A stretch of DNA of 64,000 nt from NCBI GenBank assembly GCA_000310025.1, contig FN648970.1, positions 247,962 through 311,961 on the forward strand, written 5' to 3'. This document shows, in pieces, positions 59,201-64,000 of the stretch (position 1 is the stretch's first letter; every line of letters starts with the position of its first letter). This stretch comes from Ectocarpus siliculosus. Its lineage: Eukaryota; Sar; Phaeophyceae; Ectocarpales; Ectocarpaceae. A program made the position numbers and the translations under genes. The notes under the pieces are model-generated. The model was not told the origin of the DNA. It ran no database searches and saw only the letters and a program-made list of their open reading frames with translations.

Positions 59201-62200
59201 TCACTAAACCCCCGTTGATGTAATAGACGAAGGGAATGTGTGCTTTTTTGCTCTGCCCTTGCCGTTTTGTGTTGGACCCCCCCTCGACCTACGTGCGCCC
59301 CTCGATATCCATCGAAAGTTGTTATTGAATGTTGAGCGTGTCCGTGATTGAGACTTTGGGCCGTACAGTACCGTGTACCTGTGTGTGCTGCATGCGCTCT
59401 GGCCTCGCAAAGCCATAGCTATGCAATCAATGCCCTTTTCGCACCGATCATCGAAGCAGCCAACGCCGACCACCCTTCCGTTGGGTGCGACGAACACACG
59501 GGGGAAAGGGTGGCTACCCCCCCCCTACCCCACGATGAGCACAACTGGACTGAGTGATTCCACCGGCTCCCTTAACCCCCCCCCCCCCTCCCCTACTGGG
59601 TGTGGAAAAACGAGTATGCGCCAAGTAGATGGAGGGAAGGAGTGGTTGTGAACTTGATTAAGAAAGGAGACAAGACTGACCCAGGAAACTACAGGGGGAT
59701 CAGTAGGAAAAGTGTTCTGTAAGCTGCTGAACGAAAGGATAGTGGGAGTATTGGAGATGGAACATAGCGTTAGTGAAGGCCAGGCAGGTTGCCGAAAGAA
59801 GAGGGGGTGCGTAGACCACGCATTCACGGTAGGGAGAATCATCCAAGGTAGAACGAGGGCGGGAAAGCCGACGTACTGCTTTTTCCTGGACGTGAAAAAG
59901 GCATACGACACCGTATGGAGAAATGGGCTGTGGAAACAATTGTCCAAGTACGGGATCAAGGGGAAAATGTGGAGAGTGCTGAAGAAGATGACAGAGTGTA
60001 CGAGAAGCGCGGTCATGCTAGACGGAGAATTTTCTAAATTCTTCGACATTGAGCTAGGGGTCCCACAAGGTTGCACGCTGTCCCCGACATTGTTCCAGGT
60101 GTTCATCAACGATCTGTTGGAAGTCGTAGAGGCAGTCCGGAAGGGAGTAAAAGTAGGGGAAACGGAAACTTCGGTGTTAGGAATGCTGTTTGCGGATGAT
60201 TTTGTTGGTATGCCGGACACCCCTGAGGGACTGCAACTGCAAATTGACGCGGCGAAGAAGTTTACTGATAAATGGAGATTGTCTGCCAACGTTAAGAAGA
60301 GTGCCGTGATGGTATGCAACGAGGACAGGGAGGAACCAGTAGAATATATTTTGAAGTGGGGGATCGAGGAGATTGCAGTAGTGGACCAGTACACATACCT
60401 CGGAGTAGAGATCGCAAAAGACTGCTCGTGGAATGCACACATGTCCAAGGTAGCGGAAAAGGGCAAAGCACGAGCAGGGAAGCTGCACCCAATACTCGCA
60501 AACCGGCACCTCGATACACGCATCAAATTGACGGTTTTGAAGAGCGTAATCGTACCGCCGCTATAGTACGCTGGAGAAGTATGGGAAGGAAATAAGAAGG
60601 TAGTGAAAGAACTCGAGGCGGCGCAGATGAAAGCAGCGAAAATCATCCTAGGATGCTTCAAGCGCACAAGTAGTGCAGCCGTAAGGGCAGAATTGGGGAT
60701 CCAATCCCTACGGTTGGGAAGAGACGTAAGGAAGCTGACATGGCAGTATCGCATGTGCGGGGTGAGAGAGGAGAGGTTGCCGAGAATAGTATTGGGAGGC
60801 GAAGTGGCCAAACAAAAAAAGGGGTAGGCAACCCACGGAATGGGTCAAGGTTGCAGAGGACGTATGGAAGGGGTTCGACATCGACGAAGATGAAACGCTG
60901 GAAACGGAGGGTCTACAGGGGTTCAAGGAGAAGATATCTGTTGCTTGTGCCGAGAGAGAAGAACAGAATCTAAGGAAAGAAACCGAGGATAAGGAAGAGG
61001 GTCTAGAAGTGTACGGAATGTTGAAAGAAGGAATAGGGTTCAAGGACTACCTACATGGACCAATGGATGCAGGGACAAGCTCAAGGTCAAATTCAGGACC
61101 GGGGACATTGGCCTTCGAGAACGTCGACGAAGACATAGGACGGTAGACGACGAAGACGACGAGTTCAAATATGATTGCGGCTTCGAATGCGAAGACCGTG
61201 TTCATATAGTCGCGGAATGTCCGTGGTACGAAGAGGAGAGGGAAGTGTACATGACTGAGCTGGGAAAAATACAAGGGAGGTGCAGGGAGATGTTTGAGGC
61301 ATGGAATAGAGAGGAGAGGACGGTAGTTGTACTGGGGAGTACGAAGTGGTTTGAAAAGGCGGGAAGGGATATCGTTAGGACAGACGAAATAGGGAAGACA
61401 GTTTTGAGCCACCTTTGGCAAAGTAGGAAGGAACGATTGGCCATCGGTGATGGGTCCTGTGGGAACAATGCTCCGTCCTCTCGAGGACGCGTGGTTAATG
61501 GTCTAACAGCTAAGGCATGCAAAACATAAGAGTACGCCCCCCTTCCCCCCCCCCCCCCCTCTGTTCTCACCCGATCGCGCGCGCCCCTCGGATTAGGTGG
61601 CGTCGTTTATGGACGGAAGGACTTCCAAGCAATGCCGTGAACGGTGGTGCCACCACCTCGATCCTGCGGTACGCAAGGGCGGCTACACCACTGAGGAAGA
61701 CGAGCTCATCATTTTCTTGCAGGTAAGCGTGGGTGAAAGAGGGGTGGGCAGCCCGGCGGTCAGGGGTGTCGACCTTGGGGAGGGGGGGGGGGTACTCTGT
61801 CTGCCTGTTTTTTTTTTTTGTCATCAGGATTGCCGAGGGGCGGGAGGGGGAGTTTGTGCGAACAACCGCGTTTTCGTACGCCAGGACAGTGTACCATGCT
61901 GGCTCGTATGGTGAACATACAGGGTACCTCGGAACGACTCTGCCCTCTTTGTTCCCGAGGTGATGAGTGATCTGCGTGGCAGTAGGACCGAGAACAAAAT
62001 TCAAGCTAAAAGGCGTCTTGTTGGCCCGTGTCTCCTATTTGTCCCCTTCTACTTCGCAAACTCGATCCCCAGGGGGAGGTCGGAAACCGGTGGGCAGACA
62101 TCGCGAAACGGTTGACAGGGAGGACGGAAAACGCTGTCAAGATCCGCTGGAAAGCCCTGAACCGGCGCCAGCGGGACGCGCGGAACAAAGCCGCGGCGGC

Positions 62201-63755
62201 GGCGGCTTCTCCCGCCGCCCCAACCGGCCACCGGCTGCTGCCCCGTCCCGCCGGCGCCGGCGCCTCAAACGACCCGCTGTCGTCATCGTCGTCGTCGTCG
62301 TCGTCGTTGTCCGACGCCGGCGGCAGGGGCGCCGTGGATGGGCGAGAAAAGGTGACGGGGGGTATGATGGTCGGGCCTGGAGGCGGCGGCGGTGGAGGGA
62401 AAACTGTCGCTCGAACATCGTCGACGTCGTCTTCCTCCTCCTCTTCCTCGTCTTCCGCCGCCGCTGCCCATGGAGGCGGCGGTTCCTCGTCCTCTAAAGT
62501 TGCATCTCGGAGGCAAAAAGGCGGGGGCGGCGGTGCTCGGGCGGCGTTGGATACACCGGCGGCGGCGTCCGGCGTGGCGGGACCGGGAGGGATGTCGATG
62601 AGCTTTTCAAACTTGCCGCTGTCATCGTCGTTGGCGGACATCAAGCCGAACCTGACCCCGGCGGAGGCAGGGGCTATCCACGCGGAGCAAGCACGGCGCT
62701 CTCTCTCGTATCCCTCCGCCTTTGCCGCCGCTAGCGCGGCAACCTCCCCCTCCCCGGGCTACCCGATCAACGACGCCTCCGCGGGAGCCGCCGCGACCTG
62801 CGCGTCTTTGGGGAGAATAGACCGGCCCCCGGGCGTCGGGGTCGGCGCGGGTTTTCAACAAGAATCTGAACAGGCGGTAGCGGGCAGCTGCTGCGGGGGC
62901 GGGAGAGAAGGGGGAGAAGGAAAGAGCGGCCGCCAGCATTGGTCGCAGAAGGGTGTCGGCGGCGAAGCGTCGTCGTTCGATGACCGGGCCCCCTTGACCG
63001 GGTCTGGGTTGGCTGCCGCTGCTGCCGCCGCCGCGTCCGCCGTTTCTGGTTCGGGAATGGTCCCCGCCGTCAAGGGGGCGGCGGCGCCGGAAGGCGCGCG
63101 GACCTCGCCGTCGCGCCGGTATCCTTTCGCTTCCGGCGACGGCAGCGGTGGCGGAGGCGGAGGCGAAGAGCGCCCGGCGGGCAACGGCGGCAAGATGGAG
63201 GGCGCCGGCGACGGCGGCCTGCACCGCCTGTGCGCGGCTCTGGCCAACGTCGAGGCCATGGACAATATGCACAGGCGAGGAGGCGGTGCTGTCGCCGCTG
63301 CCCCCGCCGCGCGCACGGCACCATCATCCCGAGCCTCGCTCAAGCGGGCAGAGCTAGAGGGCGGCGGCGGCGGTAAGCGTAGTGACCGCTCGACCCCGTC
63401 CGGGGAGGAGGAGGGACAGCAGCAACAGCATGTCGGGGGCAAGTCGCCGGGCGCCGCCGCCGCTGGTACTTCGCGCACGAAACGCGCTAGGGATGATGGT
63501 GCTGAGGTCGGCAAGGCGCAAGTATCGGCACGAGGAGCGGCGGCGGCGGTGGAGGGTGGAGGATCACCGAGTAAGGTGGCGTCTCCTCCGGCTAAGAGAG
63601 CGGCCAGGTCCCCGGCCAACAGCGACGCCGCTGTGCCGACGTCATGCTCACCACCGGCCGCCGCCGCCGCCGCCAGTCCGGCTGCCGCTCCGGGCGCAGC
63701 GGCTGTGGCCGGCAGTCTTGCATCTCATGATTTAGATACTAGTTCGTCGTCGTGA
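56277..63755 (+). CDS. Three-repeat (R1R2R3) MYB transcription factor, 5 exons
   Basis: Nuclear sequence-specific DNA-binding regulator. Exons 56277-56828, 58498-58578, 58995-59090, 61597-61722 and 62073-63755, all GT-AG and phase 0, encode 845 residues from the ATG at 56277 (ATGs at 56403 and 56427 are alternatives). The N-terminus is rich in Gln/His/Ala. R1: KWSAEEDRRL, RWKDIA, QCLQRWKK. R2: VLKPGLVKGQWSAEEDDRL, NWGQVASFMDGRTSKQCRER, WCHHLDP. R3: GGYTTEEDELI, GNRWADIAKRLTGRTENAVK, IRWKAL. This is the arrangement of c-MYB and 3R-MYB proteins, often cell-cycle regulators. In R3 the first tryptophan is tyrosine. After R3 come about 500 residues of Ala/Ser/Gly-rich low complexity, unusually long. 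Intron 3 (59091-61596) contains a LINE remnant in the same orientation. Confidence 0.94.
59596..61560 (+). mobile_element. 5'-truncated, decayed non-LTR retrotransposon (LINE)
   Basis: Reverse-transcriptase blocks are readable in order: KKGD..NYRGI (about 59660), SEGQAGCRKKRGCVDH, FFLDVKKAYDTVWR, LGVPQGCTLSPTLFQ and LFADDFVG (catalytic Asp pair present), then a thumb-like region, and a C-terminal Cys-His motif, CGFECEDRVHIVAEC, near 61180. The apurinic endonuclease and any ORF1 are missing. The frame is broken by a small deletion near 59700, an in-frame TAG at 60564-60566 and shifts after 60827, so it is inactive. It ends in a GAGTACGCCCCCC tail, 37 bp before MYB exon 61597-61722. Confidence 0.88.
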
Positions 63756-64000
63756 GGGATCTGTGTCTTCGGATAGATGTGTGCGGGTTGGGGGTGGATG
63801 TGTCGACTAGTCGTAAAACGAATCCTTGCCGTAGTCCGTAGTAGCTCCTTTCTGTCGATTTCGCGACGAAGGAGGGCAGTAAAGCCTGCCAATTTACGGC
63901 ATCAGTTTTGGGGGCCCGCGTGGGCGGTCGGGGGGGGGGGGGGGGGGGGCGAAGCTCGTGTTTTGTTCTCATACCACCTGGATCAAGGTCACGTGTCGTA
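63756..64000 (+). other. 3' flank of the MYB gene
   Basis: No gene is seen between the MYB stop and the window edge. It contains a 19-base G run near 63931 and is probably partly 3' UTR. Confidence 0.5.

Noticed and set aside
62006-62644. Long minus-strand open frames opposite the last MYB exon
   Set aside because: By-products of GC-rich codon usage; the plus strand carries the MYB R3 and continues in phase.
1-64000. CRISPR arrays, bacterial operons or phage genes
   Set aside because: No spaced identical repeats of the right type, no Shine-Dalgarno-led gene strings; all supported genes have spliceosomal introns.

Overview
The window is a eukaryotic nuclear segment, most like a brown alga. 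Every gene is broken into many short exons with GT-AG introns of roughly 0.3-2 kb. Proteins carry long Ala/Ser/Gly/Gln-rich stretches, and the introns are full of transposons, minisatellites and C-rich runs. Ectocarpus or a relative is my best guess, but nothing in the sequence proves the species. A 100-base N gap flanked by poor-quality duplicated sequence shows that this is a draft assembly. I built the gene models by hand from splice sites, codon phase and protein-family match.

Layout, left to right. (1) 37-22915, minus: a sulfate-permease (SulP) family transporter with a STAS domain, 17 exons found, C-terminus beyond the left edge. Its introns hold most of the repeats in the first 22 kb, including a 7.6-kb non-coding LTR retrotransposon (2037-9665), two MITE copies and several short interspersed repeats. 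(2) 27268-29353, plus: a small Golgin-A7/ERF4-like protein, a palmitoyltransferase-partner family. (3) 32610-45497, minus: a pentatricopeptide-repeat (PPR) protein of at least 1,113 residues in 14 exons, all in one continuous frame. (4) About 48.6-49.3 kb, plus: an acidic Ser-rich exon ending in a BED-finger-like start, possibly a hAT transposon remnant. (5) 51855-55471, minus: a complete 270-residue membrane-anchored CS (p23-like) domain protein in four exons. (6) 56277-63755, plus: a three-repeat (R1R2R3) MYB transcription factor in five exons, with a decayed LINE in its third intron. Genes 5 and 6 are divergent and share about 0.8 kb of upstream sequence.

The genes do not form a pathway. 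They look like ordinary neighbours: transport, protein lipidation, organelle RNA handling, chaperone-type function and transcription. The more unusual material is in the repeats: an LTR element with an extended tRNA-complementary primer site, a near-perfect hairpin inserted in its 3' LTR, a four-copy MITE family, and a short interspersed family that shares its 3' tail with the local LINE. There are also repeat insertions lying within a few bases of splice sites. One SulP exon carries an apparent one-base frameshift.
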